DNA from: Lethocerus indicus | Taxonomy: Eukaryota; Arthropoda; Insecta; Hemiptera; Belostomatidae | Reading direction: 5' to 3' | NCBI GenBank assembly: GCA_019843655.1 | Contig: JACDQD010000103.1 | Location: 3,658,001 to 3,722,000 of the forward strand | Length of the DNA stretch: 64,000 nt | Notes under the pieces: model-generated | Databases searched by the model: none | What the model was told of the DNA's origin: nothing | Seen by the model: only the letters and a program-made list of their open reading frames with translations | Made by a program: the position numbers and the translations under genes | Part shown: piece by piece, positions 50,193 to 61,509 of the stretch | How positions within the stretch are numbered: the first letter of the stretch is position 1 | Layout: the number at the start of each line of letters is the position of its first letter

Positions 50193-52900
50193 CCCCCAGG
50201 CGCATGCCTGTAGTTACCCATGCGTTGATGCTATGTTGTAATTTATTTGGCAATTTAGATTTTTGAGACGTAATCACTGGTATTGTAGCTTATGGAATGC
50301 GATTTGTTTTTATTTCTTTTGCAATTAACCATTGGATTTATTTAATACGAATTCAGAAATTGTATTGTATCATTTTATATTTACGTTCAGATTTTTTTTT
50401 CTACTTTAGTTCTGTACTAATTGTTATTACTATACTCCATTTTTTTGAGGAAGGAGAGAAATTTCTTTCAAATTTGTAATCTCACTAAGTAAAGAATGCT
50501 TAGATTATTATTAAATTGTGGATAGATATTGTACTAGTTATTTCCAATTTACTTATGCGCCAACTAAGAGGTATGATAGAATAAATATATTAATTATGAT
50601 TTCCTTCAACTTGGAATTTACTCCTTGTACTTACTCTAATGTCAATCTACACTGAACAACCTGGTTGAACAGGGTGGTCAACGGTTATACCTAAAACTGT
50701 AAAAGGATCTTGTGGCATGTCTTGCATTGAATGAAGGATCCCATGGAAGCGGTAGACTAATGAGCGGTCCTAGACGTGGTTAGAGCCACTGAGTGCTCAC
50801 CCACTCATTCTGGGCAGAGGACCTCCAGATAAATGGTAGTCCTTATAAACGGGGTTGTGAGGATGAATACTCGTGGTCAAGCTACCTCATGCCAGGGAAT
50901 ACATCCGAGTTTAAAATGAACCAGAAAAAGTGTCCTAAGTATAGTAGTTGATGAGGGCCATTAGTGTATATGGCTTTGAGGACTATTGAGGGTGATGTTT
51001 TACTAAATCTAAGAAGGAATACACCCTATATAGAATTAGGTGCATTTGTATACTTCTCTGTTATTTTTGTGATGGATAAGGCAAAATCTATTAATGTTAT
51101 GCTACAATATTCATAGAAATGATATTTCTTAATAATAGGAATTGATAAAAGTAAAATATTAAACTGAGAAATCAATTTAATTTTTGATAATTTCAAAATT
51201 TTAAAATCGTAATGTAATTAGAGATATTCCGACGATATTAAATGGAGACAATAATAAATCAGAGAATAAAAAGAAGTATTCGTCCAATATGTGCTCCCCT
51301 GATCTACCACTCTACGACAGTGATCTACAATTTTTCCATATGTCATAAAAGTCCTGCCGTCTTTCGCAATATCTTGATTTCTCGGTAGAGTCCATATTGG
51401 GATGAAAATTTCCCAGTAGAACACATATTGGAACAGCGCCAACAGCAGCTGCTATTTCAAAAATCGGTCTGCAACTGTTTATCCCCTCGAATCGAGATAG
51501 CGTTGAATGATTTGCTTGTTCTGTTGACTTCCAGGTGCGTTACAAGGCTCTGCCTGCGCTTTTTCAGTTCAAACATGGAGACGTGCATCCGCAGATATGA
51601 AGTCGAATCGTTGCGATCGTTGCGGAAGCAGGTGTGTCCCCTGCACGCAACACAGTCAATCCAACTTCCGAGTCAGGCCGGAATGTTGTTGGTTCGAAGA
51701 AACGTGAAAGAAGAATAATAAATGGTATTTCCAGATCTTATACGAAGGTTTTCGCGAAATCTTTTTCAATCACTGATGAAAATGAATTCTTACAGTTTTC
51801 ATAATAATTATTATTATTGTTATATTATAACTATACTTTTATAAACTGATAAAGTAATAAAAATTACTTTCATGGTATTGCTGTGTACAACTAATGAAAT
51901 ATGGATACATCGACGCATACTTCTCCAACACGAAGCATTTATTTTTCCCAGCATTGTTCCCAGATTATTTCTTCAGACTATTTATAGTTATTGTTTGGTT
52001 AAATCTCCTGACAGAAATTATCTTTCCTGTAATTTAACGAAATAACTGCTTGTATTAATACAAACTATTATCTGAATAATTAAAAGTTTCTTTCCACTTT
52101 CACACTAAATGACGACAATTAGTGAACTTAATTTTTAACTTAGTTTTCGTAGTTTTAACTCGGCCAGAAATATCTTTTTCGCTTCGGATTTAAAATCATT
52201 CATTAAGATAGATAAAAGACGGAAAGAGATATTCGCACTGAAAATTTGTAGAAGAAAAATCATAATTAAAAAAAAGAAATAGTGTCGCTAATCGTTTTAT
52301 CAGTTGGAAGCAAAGGCGTTATAGGGCTGGGGCCGGCGGTCAAAAGTGTTCGCCTCCTTCATCGCCGGAAGTTTCAAAAAGTGGTGGTTGAAGCCCGAGT
52401 TTAGGGCGGCCCAACTCGAGGCATAACTCACTCCGGAGAACTAGCGAGACGAGATAAGACTTATCGCACCGCTTGCCAACAGAAACTCGGTTGCATCCTT
52501 TGTGCCGGCCAAAATGTCAGAGGGAACAAGTCAGAAATGAGGAACAATTCGGCTTTTTCGACATAGGCGATCGATATTTGTGCTTCCACTGTTAATATTT
52601 TCACAGAATCTATAAAAATACCGCGTCAGGTGTAAGATGAAAGACGTGTAAACGACTTTCTGTGTGAAAAATTGTTGAAATTTCATGTAGTGTTTCAAAC
52701 GTAGGGAATTTTCCACATTAGGATTTACTGGGATTAGTAAATATTTATTATAAATAAAGATGTACATCAGACATCAACAAGACAAACCACAATTATTTCA
52801 TGGTGTATTTATTTTATGAAAAACTATAAACTTCATGTTTGTATTCAGGAGTAAAATATTATGGAAATAAAAATAAGAAATCTTGTTTAAATATTGTTAG
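50193..52900. other. Intergenic region between family genes 1 and 2
   Basis: Mostly AT-rich, with no supportable gene. About 50,640-51,050 has a different texture (more GC, words such as GAGCGGTCCTAGACGTGGTT and ATACTCGTGGTCAAGCTACC). It could be an interspersed repeat, but there is no second copy in the window to prove it. A 96-codon frame at 51,428-51,718 has no recognisable feature. Confidence 0.5.
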
Positions 52901-52901
52901 A

Positions 52902-52907
52902 TTTATT
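52902..52907 (-). terminator. Poly(A) signal of family gene 2
   Basis: AATAAA on the minus strand, about 20 bp past the position of the stop codon shared with gene 3. The same signal in identical surroundings lies at 56,529-56,534. Confidence 0.6.
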
Positions 52908-52926
52908 TAAAATTATATTTTACAAT

Positions 52927-53865
52927 TCAATAGTGGTGTCCATCAAATCCTTCTCCTTGATTAAAGCTGTGACCAAAGAAGAGCCAATCGAGTAATCACT
53001 GGTGTAGGAAGAGTCATGAGAACTCACAGGTATAGCCACAGGTACGGACTTCTCCACTACATAGGGTACGTGATGCTCGACAGGGACGGGCACCTTCACT
53101 GGAACGGGGTACGGCTTCTCGACGGGTACGGGCACGGGTTTCTCAACGGGTACAGGGTAGGGCTTTGGTACAGATACAGGGGTAGGGACGGTCGACGGGC
53201 ACTTTAACCGGGACGGGGTACGGCTTGTTGACAGGGACCGGGTAGGGCCTGTCGACGGGCACGTGGACGGGTACGGCCTTGGAACATCGACGGGGACCTT
53301 GACTGGTACAGGTACGTGCTTTCTACTGGAACCGGGACATTTTGGTGACGATGTATGGTACAGGTTTCTCAACAGGGACTGGTACCGGCCTATCAACCGG
53401 GACGTGGTACGGCACTGGGACGTGTTTCTCGACGGGATAGGGATGGGGTACGGGCACCTTTACGGGGTAAGGTACGTACTTCTCCACTGGAACCGGGACC
53501 GGCTTCGGGATGTGCACAGGGACCGGACGGTCGACTGGAACCGAAATATGGACCGGCACATGCTTCTCAACGGGCACTGGGTATGGGACGGGCACCTCCT
53601 TGGTCAGCGTCACCGTCTTCACGTGGTGTTCATCGCCGATTCCGCTTCCCAGTCCGCTCAAATGTCCGCTTGAAAACCCGGTCGAAAGTCCCGAAGAAGA
53701 GAGACCGTGACTTGCGTGCTCCAGATCATGTCCCGAATGTCCGCCGAAGAATCCTCCGAACCAGCCGCTGAACAGTCCTCTCTTCTCGTGCTTCTTCTCC
53801 TCCACTTTCTTGGTTTCGGCCGCCACCAGGCCCACTACCAACAACACTACCAATGCAACTTTCAT
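52927..53865 (-). pseudogene. PV/PY-repeat cuticular-type protein, family gene 2, frame broken
   Basis: A close relative of gene 3 with the same signal peptide (MKVALVVLLVVGLVAA), EKRG site, Gly/Ser/His linker and PV/PY/EK repeats. The frame is intact from 53,865 to about 53,340. Compared with gene 3 there are then single-base losses near 53,340, 53,322 and 53,270, a one-base gain near 53,182 and a loss near 52,976. The first three losses together restore frame. The last gain and loss flank a stretch read in the correct frame again, but the final ~15 residues are shifted. Three of the five changes are in homopolymer runs (TTTTT, TTTT, AAAA), which is also what sequencing error would give. TATA, initiator and poly(A) signal are all present, so the gene may be intact in the organism. 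Confidence 0.7.
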
Positions 53866-53885
53866 GTTTCCACTGTTGACTCGTT

Positions 53886-53921
53886 ACTGATACCTACCGA
53901 CCGCTGGTTTTGCTTTATATA
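53886..53921 (-). promoter_or_regulatory. Core promoter of family gene 2 (TATA + TCAGT)
   Basis: On the minus strand, TATATAAA occupies 53,921-53,914 and the initiator TCAGT occupies 53,890-53,886, 33 bp apart measured from first T to initiator A. The 5' UTR from the initiator to the ATG is identical to gene 3, whereas sequence upstream of the initiator is not. Confidence 0.85.
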
Positions 53922-56351
53922 CCTCTTGTGCCCAGCGAGGCGTTTATTCTCTTTTGTAATCGTTTCAAATGTTTGGTTGCACGAGTTTTCGGTATTAAAG
54001 GAAGTAATGTTCTCAGTTGTGTCATGAAATAACTATACAATTTATAAATTCAGTCACTCGGGCAAATGGTTTTCCAAAGCCTCCCAAAAGATTTAACCGA
54101 TATGTATCAGAGACATTTTTAATTCAATTCTTCCAATTTTTTATTGATTTTACTATCTTGGTAGCAAAGCAGCCCGGCATCAATTTATCGCCGTTTTCGA
54201 CATTGTATATTTCTCAACGTGTAACTCAATAAGCACAATTGAGACGAAGGTATCAAGACATGTTATTCAAAGTATCGCGGACTTCCAATGAAATATTTCG
54301 CATTATAGCAATTATGCACACAGCTGTAGAAGTTTTAATTTCATATGTAGCAATTATATTCGAACATCCATAGGTGTCATTTGAATAAAAGCACTTGGCG
54401 CAACATAAATAACATTGTAAGTGACCCGAGATTAAATGATGGGAATAATATGCTTGTCGAAAATCAATTTCGGATTACCTTCAAACCGGTAATTGTATAT
54501 TTCCGGGTGAGAATATATACAAACGTAATACAAACGTGATACGATCTACAACGCGAACGATACTGTAAACTGGTTAAACTGGTTTGGATTTTCCGCCGGC
54601 GCGATACCGAATTTTTCCGGCTTTTTCTCATCCGGTTTTCCCATTCGCAGTAATGCCTCGAAACAACCACCCCACCCTACCCCCCTGCAAACTACTCCAC
54701 GCCAGGAAATCGCATAATGTCCGATTCGGTCGGCCGTGTAATGCAAATCGGGTATAACCGGGCAACCCGGAATTTCAACTTTCCGCCAATCGGAGACCGG
54801 TTTTAGGATATACAATACGCTCTAGAGTTTTTTTATGATATACGGCCACTAACGCTGTTTGAGAATTTTCTACTGCATAAGACGAAGTTGTTTCTGGCCA
54901 GGTAGGCGTAGGAAAATTTGGGGACGGGGGTGTTGTAAGGCGCAAACAAGTTTTAATCACCCGTGTGCAACCCGAATTATTAATTTTAACCTTCTAATGA
55001 GCGTTTTATTTTTAAGTGTTTATAAATTCCCCTTTTAAAATTAGCAATAAATAATTTGATTACATTCTCAAACCGGTCCCCCGCTTCTGTTACTGCGAAG
55101 AACCTAATATTTTATGTGAGAAGATGGGCGATCGGAGCACAGGGGAAGTGGCGTTCAAGGCAATTAAAAGTTGGAATTAATTCTTCGCCCGGGCAGATTT
55201 ATTGACCTTTTTTATATTTGTGTAGCCGCGAAACAATTACCACCCAGTTTAATTGGTGAGGTCCGTTCCGGAAACTGTTCTCCGATTATTCATAGTATCA
55301 ACTACATAATCATAGCATGTTGTAGAAGTTGTAATTAAAAAAATCTGAGCGAGAGGTTAGTTTACAACGAATACACCAAACCAGTATTCTTGATCATGGT
55401 TGCAGTTGAAATTATTGTGTTCTGTTTATCACAGAATGGCGAAATGGTGTACTGGGAAAATAAAATTATTCAGTGCACCTGGTATGTTTTTATTCAGCTA
55501 CGTTGTCTGAAATATAGTACTGGTATTATAGTCATACTAATTCTTAAAGAAGCCAGTGTTTCTGAATGCACGATGAACTCTTGGTTTAATTGCTATTTCG
55601 ACCCACCGAAGATAGCTGGTAATAAAACGAATAGAATGAAACCAAGAAACAAGGAGTTATTCATCGATCAATCGGCAAGAACAACACGAAGGGATTGGTC
55701 GCAGGAGCGGGGGGGGGAAGGGCTGGATTGGATTAGGGGCGGTTGAAATTTAAAGCGGCGCCAATCCTATTACAAAAATGAATTGTCTCCACCGCTTCGA
55801 ATAAATTCAATTTCCCTATGGGAAACAAATTACATTTTTAATCTCCGAAAAATTTTCCTCTATAAAAATATACCGCCGACTTATGCAAAAATAAATTTTG
55901 AAAAAATTTTATGAATTGGTTCCGAAGACACACAATCCATTATGCCATAACGAAAAACATCGGGAGAACACTGCAGGCAGAATGAACCATTAAAGAAATT
56001 GCTCACTAAGACGCGTTTCGGACATTTATAACTGTAACTGGTTAAATTCTTGTAATTTGTTTTTGTGCACTATGCCACATATTTCTGCGGATATGTACAA
56101 TTCGACTTTTAGGATTCATGAAAGGCACGATTCGTTATTTTTCCTCAAACCTTATAATAATTATGGAGGCATTATGTATACCGTTTTTGATGGGATTTCA
56201 TAAGAAGGTTAAGCATTGGGAAATTTTAAATAAGAATTTAAAATGTATATCGAAAACTTTATTTTTAGAATATACAGGAAAATACTGTTAGTAATTAGTG
56301 CAAATAAATTATTGAGTTTCCTCGAAGAAATTAGTTCGCCATCTGAAATAT
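53922..56351. other. Intergenic region between family gene 2 and the gene fragment
   Basis: AT-rich with a GC-richer part at 54,580-54,740. The longest open frame (118 codons, 55,390-55,746) has no domain, promoter or repeat structure. AATAAA on the minus strand at 56,258-56,263 could have served the truncated gene at 56,352. Confidence 0.55.
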
Positions 56352-56438
56352 TCACAAGTGGTGCCTACCATATCCGTGTTCTCGGCTGATGCCATCCAAC
56401 CCGGAGGCGAAGGATAAGCCGAAAGACGAGTCGAAGCC
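56352..56438 (-). pseudogene. Truncated 3' end of a fifth family member
   Basis: Read on the minus strand this encodes a ~28-residue Gly/Ser-rich tail (SSFGLSFASGLDGI and onward), ending RHHL and a TGA stop at 56,354-56,352. It aligns to the C-terminus of gene 1 (SSFGSSFGSGLDGI, ending DHHF) but not to genes 2 or 3. It is cut off at about 56,438-56,441, exactly where the segment shared with gene 2's downstream region begins. It is therefore the remnant of an older gene interrupted by a duplication or conversion breakpoint. Confidence 0.75.
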
Positions 56439-56528
56439 TTTATAGGAAAACTATAAACTTCATGTTTGTATTCAGGAGTAAAATATTATGGAAATAAAAA
56501 CAAGAAATCTTGTTTAAATATTGTTAGA

Positions 56529-56534
56529 TTTATT
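56529..56534 (-). terminator. Poly(A) signal of family gene 3
   Basis: AATAAA on the minus strand, 20 bp beyond the TGA stop at 56,556-56,554. Confidence 0.65.
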
Positions 56535-56553
56535 TAAAATTATATTTTACAAT

Positions 56554-57507
56554 TCAATAATGGTGTCCATCAAATCCTTCTCCTTGATTAAAGCTGTGAC
56601 CAAAAGAAGAGCCAATCGAGTAATCACTGGTGTAGGAAGAGTCATGAGAACTCACAGGTATAGCCACAGGTACAGATACGGGGTACTTCTCCACTACATA
56701 GGGTACGCGATGCTCGACAGGGACGGGCACCTTCACTGGAACGGGGTACGGCTTCTCGACGGGTACGGGCACGGGTTTCTCAACGGGTACAGGGTAGGGC
56801 TTTGGTACAGATACGGGGTAGGGGCGGTCGACGGGCACTTTAACCGGGACGGGGTACGGCTTGTTGACAGGGACCGGGTAGGGCCTGTCGACGGGCACGT
56901 GGACGGTGTATGGCCTTGGAACATCGACGGGGACCTTGACTGGTACAGGTACGTGCTTTTCTACTGGCACCAGGACATTTTTGGTGACGATGTATGGTAC
57001 AGGTTTCTCAACAGGGACTGGTACCGGCCTATCAACCGGGACGTGGTACGGCACTGGGACGTGTTTCTCGACGGGATAGGGCTGAGGTACGGGCACCTTT
57101 ACGGGGTAAGGAACGTGCTTCTCGACTGGAACCGGGACCGGCTTCGGGATGTGCACAGGGACCGGACGGTCGACTGGAACCGAAATATGGACCGGCACAT
57201 GCTTCTCAACGGGCACTGGGTATGGGACGGGCACCTCCTTGGTCAGCGTCACCGTCTTCACGTGGTGTTCATCGCCGATTCCGCTTCCCAGTCCGCTCAA
57301 ATGTCCGCTTGAAAACCCGGTCGAAAGTCCCGAAGAAGAGAGACCGTGACTTGCGTGCTCCAGATCATGTCCCGAATGTCCGCCGAAGAGTCCTCCGCTG
57401 AACCAGCCGCTGAACAGTCCTCTCTTCTCGTGCTTCTTCTCCTCCACTTTCTTGGTTTCGGCCGCCACCAGGCCCACTACAAACAACACTACCAATGCCA
57501 CTTTCAT
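56554..57507 (-). CDS. Secreted PV/PY-repeat cuticular-type protein, family gene 3 (317 aa)
   Basis: Intact member with the same plan as gene 1: signal peptide 1-16, EKRG at 27-30, Gly/Ser/His-rich segment to about residue 80, conserved KTVTLTKEV, then PV/PY/EK/DRP repeats over about 190 residues. The tail (SSHDSSYTSDYSIGSSFGHS, ending DGHHY) is unlike gene 1. The first ~250 residues differ from gene 1 at only a few positions, for example VHIPKPV versus VHILKPV and DRPYPV versus ARPYPV. An extra PVSVPV-type word is present near the end of the repeat. No intron and no cysteine. Role inferred: extracellular structural protein of the CPLCP-like group. The 263-codon frame on the opposite strand over the same DNA is a by-product of the repeat. 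Confidence 0.9.
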   Translation of the reverse strand: MKVALVVLFVVGLVAAETKKVEEKKHEKRGLFSGWFSGGLFGGHSGHDLEHASHGLSSSGLSTGFSSGHLSGLGSGIGDEHHVKTVTLTKEVPVPYPVPVEKHVPVHISVPVDRPVPVHIPKPVPVPVEKHVPYPVKVPVPQPYPVEKHVPVPYHVPVDRPVPVPVEKPVPYIVTKNVLVPVEKHVPVPVKVPVDVPRPYTVHVPVDRPYPVPVNKPYPVPVKVPVDRPYPVSVPKPYPVPVEKPVPVPVEKPYPVPVKVPVPVEHRVPYVVEKYPVSVPVAIPVSSHDSSYTSDYSIGSSFGHSFNQGEGFDGHHY

Positions 57508-57527
57508 GTTTCCACTGTTGACTCGTT

Positions 57528-57563
57528 ACTGATACTCTCTGCTTGTTGAATTTCGTATTTATA
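57528..57563 (-). promoter_or_regulatory. Core promoter of family gene 3 (TATA + TCAGT)
   Basis: On the minus strand, TATAAATA occupies 57,563-57,556 and the initiator TCAGT occupies 57,532-57,528, again 33 bp apart. About 10-33 bp upstream of the TATA box is an imperfect inverted repeat, TGCATCGTT (57,573-57,581) and AACGTTGCA (57,588-57,596). Confidence 0.85.
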
Positions 57564-57596
57564 CCAATCCCTTGCATCGTTATGGTTAACGTTGCA

Positions 57597-60500
57597 TGAA
57601 CGAACTTATGTAATTCAACAGGCTTAATAACATATTTGGCAATTCTAATAACACAATTTGTATTTCGTAACCTTAGTGGAAATTGGATCATTGGTTCATG
57701 CTATACTATAAAAGTATAATAAAAGTATAATTTTCTACTATTACTATTACTGTTACTATTCACGATATTCGTTTGATTAATTCAATTTATAACGATCCCT
57801 ACTATGGTAATATCGGTGCTGTATACATTGTAACTAGAACCCGCTCTGATTAGCCAAAACACGCTTGATCGTTAAATATATAAACGGTATAATTTATGAT
57901 GAATTATTCCGATTACGCAACGTATTTATTGCACTTGCAATGAGAGCGGCAGGCATTTTACAGGCACAATTAATTAAACAGGCAAATTACGCCCGGCAGA
58001 CATTTTTCTGTCGCCCGGCACTAAATCGTTTATCCGATTACCAGTCCTGATTATCGTGAGGGCCGGGTCCGAAAGCGAAAAAAAAATATTACTAACGACA
58101 TCGGCTGGACGTTTTAAATAAAAGGGAGAGCGGCGGAGGAGACATGAATGGAATTCCGGGGGCCGAGGGTGGACTCGGCTCAGGGCACGCGAGTCCCGTT
58201 ATAATTGGGTCACGAAGCGGCCCCCGGAGATAAGCCCACATTGGAATACAAACAAGAATCAGTTAAGAAGAAACAAGTAATGAGACTATTGCCAGCCGAC
58301 AAGAAAGTACGGGCCGAGCAATTACGCCCTCCCGGGAGAGGCGGCGGGTACAACCGAGCCTGACTCCAAGGGGACACAATATCCGGCCCGGACCTTTATC
58401 AAACGGCCGGTTCATTAAATGGAAACTGTAACTTAGTTACTCTAACTTACACTCGCGCCCATACCTTTATGGAAGCCAGGATTCCGGGCTTTATAAATGA
58501 AATAAGTGATACGCTATCTTTGTAGAATTGATCTTTTCCTTTCTTTCAAACAATGAGCATGAGCCGTTAATTCGTATCGATATTTAAATGAGTCCGACGC
58601 CAAGAGACTGGCCCCGTGTTACGGGCCTTCAAATTTACACCCTACTCAAATTCTAGTCCTACCGAATACGGTATGCGTTAGTCAGCTCCGTATCAACAAT
58701 AATGGGTCGCCGGGGGGATATTGTGTTAAATACAAGGGTTGCTGGACCGTGTCCAAGTCGGAGGTAGGTCCCGGGACTACGGGAAAGGGATCCCGAAACA
58801 CCATTTCCTGAATCCACCTCTTGAACGAAACGTTAGCCCCGGCCCGCTCACCGGTCCCTCTACCCCCCCCTCCCCAAGGTTGTTTACCCCCCAAAAATAC
58901 AAGGCGGGGGGCGCTACCGTGAGAAACGGCCCCCATAACTCAGCGGTGGAGCGCGAACAGTCCATTAGCAGCGCGGCGGGGGCCCACACACCACAGCCAC
59001 AAGACCTACTCTCTTAAATGCTTCCTTTTCCAGAGTGGAGAGACACAGACTTCTCTCCTGTAGTCGGCAGTAAAAAATTGGGGGCAATTTTTCATTTTAA
59101 TCCCGGGATATTCCACATTTTTCAGAATATAAAACAAACATTTAATTTATTATTATATATATTTATTTGAACATGTTGTGTGCGGATCATATTCAAAATA
59201 TTCGGAATTAAAACTTTATTTTCAATACCCAGACGATGTTGAGCATGATGGCTCAAGACAGCGTTAACAGAAAATCGTCTAAATGAATCCTTAAAATCAT
59301 TAATAATTTCTAGGCCTAATACATCCGAAATTATCGCCAAACAATTGCAGGTACTGCCATATTGCAAGAATGGAAATATCGGATACAAGGGCACGGAATT
59401 ACCTCGAATGTATTTGCTAAGAACGATAACAAGGCGTTTCACGTGTAAAATATAGTTGTTACATTAATAGGATTATTAAGCCAGCGATCTGTTTATGCTA
59501 ATTATTTTATTCCCTCTTCTCAACTTTCTTCCTCTTTTTTTATCTTTCCTTTTTTTTTCTTTAAACCTCGTCTAAAGGCAGATAAGAACGCCATCCGGCC
59601 GCTCGTTAATACCTTCTGGGGGCAGAAATTTCCATAACTTTTACAGCGCGGAGCCTTCGTGATAATTTTTTAATAAGGTTTCTTTTTAGGCCCCCCGAGG
59701 CAAGAGCGGTGGGGAGGAGTGGGAAGAAAAAAAAGATTATAATGAGACCGCAGGAACCGGCTAAAGTTCGTTAAAAGGTAGGAGGGGGAGACCGATAAGA
59801 TCTATGGTTGTTAGCGCCGGGTCTCCGGCCCAAGACTTTACTAACAGTCGCGATTTTTATAGTAGCCAAATCCCAGGTACGACCGACAGTATAGTTTCGG
59901 CCTGTCAGTTTCGCTAATGGCCCCCCTCCCGCCAAGAAACTTTTAAAGGTGGTAGAAAAAGGAAAACCAGGAACTTGGATTAGTCGGTTAATTGAAAGAA
60001 CGCCGAAACGATGGACCGTGTGATGACCAGTCTCCGGTTGTATTAAATGTGTTACAATTTACAAGCCAGTAAAATTAATACTGGTTTTACAGAATAAGAT
60101 AAACATTTGACATTTGAGCTAATAAAATAATCAAAAAATTTGGTAATTTTTCAAATTTACAAACAGTGAATACACAAACCATCAAATGCTGAAAAGATAT
60201 TCATAACTCTAGAAACGAAAGGTCACTTAAATATCAAGTGATTTCACTATTCAATTGTTAGGTGTTCTCTTTTTATAGTAACTTTTTCACACCGTCTAGC
60301 ATCAAAATAAAGGTGTTGGCTATCTGCCCATTTCGTAATGTTAATAGCCGACTGACTTCCCGTGGTCCTATTTTATTGCTCCGGTGTTTAGACGCGGCCG
60401 TTATACCGGCGAGTACATTCGCGTCCGGACGGCCGTAGGGTTTGAAGCCGTCCCGCTGTGCAGCGGCATTGGTCGGCCGTAAAAACGAATCCGGCTATTA

Positions 60501-61419
60501 TTCAACCCAGTAACTCCTTCCAACGTATTTAACGGTTTGACATCATTTGACACTCGTTCCTGTTTACAGTAGTTTTTTTCCACGGCATAACAGGTCCGTA
60601 CAAACTTAAAATTAATTCTTTATCGTGCCTGGAGCACGTAATAATCGTTTTACTCTAGAGTTTGCACGAGGGCCATGGAAAGAATGGCGAATGTGCAACT
60701 ACTAGTCCTTTTTATTTATTGACTTAAAAACATCACATATTTTGGTTTATATATTTATAAATATATTCGGTATGTATACATTTTTTCTTGATATGATATG
60801 ATGTTTTTCTTTTGATTAATATTAACGAGGTAAAGAAGGCAGAAATCCGGCAACGGAACCACCGACGATGGGACATCACGTTTTCAGGACAAGCGCAGCA
60901 AACACCGTGAAAGAAGCGGAGAAGTTCCCGGTTCATGATTTACTGAAAAGAATATTTATCCTCTGGGATAATATCGGTCCCGGGCATTGGTGGAGCACGA
61001 AGTAATGCATTATGCCCGGGACACGATCACCGACGAATTAGACGGTTCTAATTAGGGGCAATCCTCTGGAAACGGACCCAGGGAAACACGAAGGGATCAC
61101 GACCGGCAGAAGGTTTCCTAGTGAATAACAGAGGGGCATACCCTTGCACCAGAGGGGGCACTGCCCCCAGAACAATCCTTTTGTAACGTGAAAATGATAT
61201 GTACAATAAATAATTAACCATAAAGTACGAAGGTATTCCCATATAGAGCAATTTGAATCAACATTGATACGCATAAAATACAAAATTATAACGTTGTTCA
61301 TATGTGCAAAAAATATGTTACACACGATGAACACCTAGGCGAGGGATCTTCTAGAATTATCACTTCACGGTAGAAAATACAGAAATATGGAAAAAGAAAG
61401 AGTTAACGTGTATATAAGT
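57597..61419. other. Intergenic region between family genes 3 and 4
   Basis: No supportable gene. GC-rich islands lie at about 58,100-58,420, 58,700-59,000 and 59,690-59,960 among AT-rich sequence. A strong small hairpin lies at 60,977-61,022. Open frames are up to about 106 codons and have no recognisable features. Confidence 0.55.
60977..61022. repeat. GC-rich 11-bp hairpin
   Basis: GTCCCGGGCAT (60,977-60,987) and ATGCCCGGGAC (61,012-61,022) are perfect reverse complements around a 24-bp loop. Pairing may extend a few more bases through a bulge (TCG/CGA). Function unknown. Confidence 0.5.
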
Positions 61420-61425
61420 TTTAAT
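61420..61425 (-). terminator. Candidate poly(A) signal of family gene 4
   Basis: ATTAAA on the minus strand about 85 bp past the stop codon. It is a common variant of AATAAA. No canonical signal is seen closer. Confidence 0.35.
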
Positions 61426-61509
61426 AAAAATGTGTTTGATTAACAATTGGTAGAAGCTACTAGCTCTAGTGACTTAACAGAGTTTAAATAACAATTTTCC
61501 CCGATAAGA

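Noticed and set aside
51428..51718. 96-codon plus-strand frame
   Set aside because: Nothing recognisable. No supporting promoter or conserved neighbour.
55390..55746. 118-codon plus-strand frame with a hydrophobic start
   Set aside because: No convincing domain or promoter. Composition changes along its length to a G-run tail typical of chance frames.
56521..57312. 263-codon frame opposite gene 3, and similar frames opposite genes 1 and 2
   Set aside because: Mirror reading of the PV/PY/EK repeat (YRYG, DGHVDG words). No promoter or signal peptide. The minus-strand gene explains the DNA fully.
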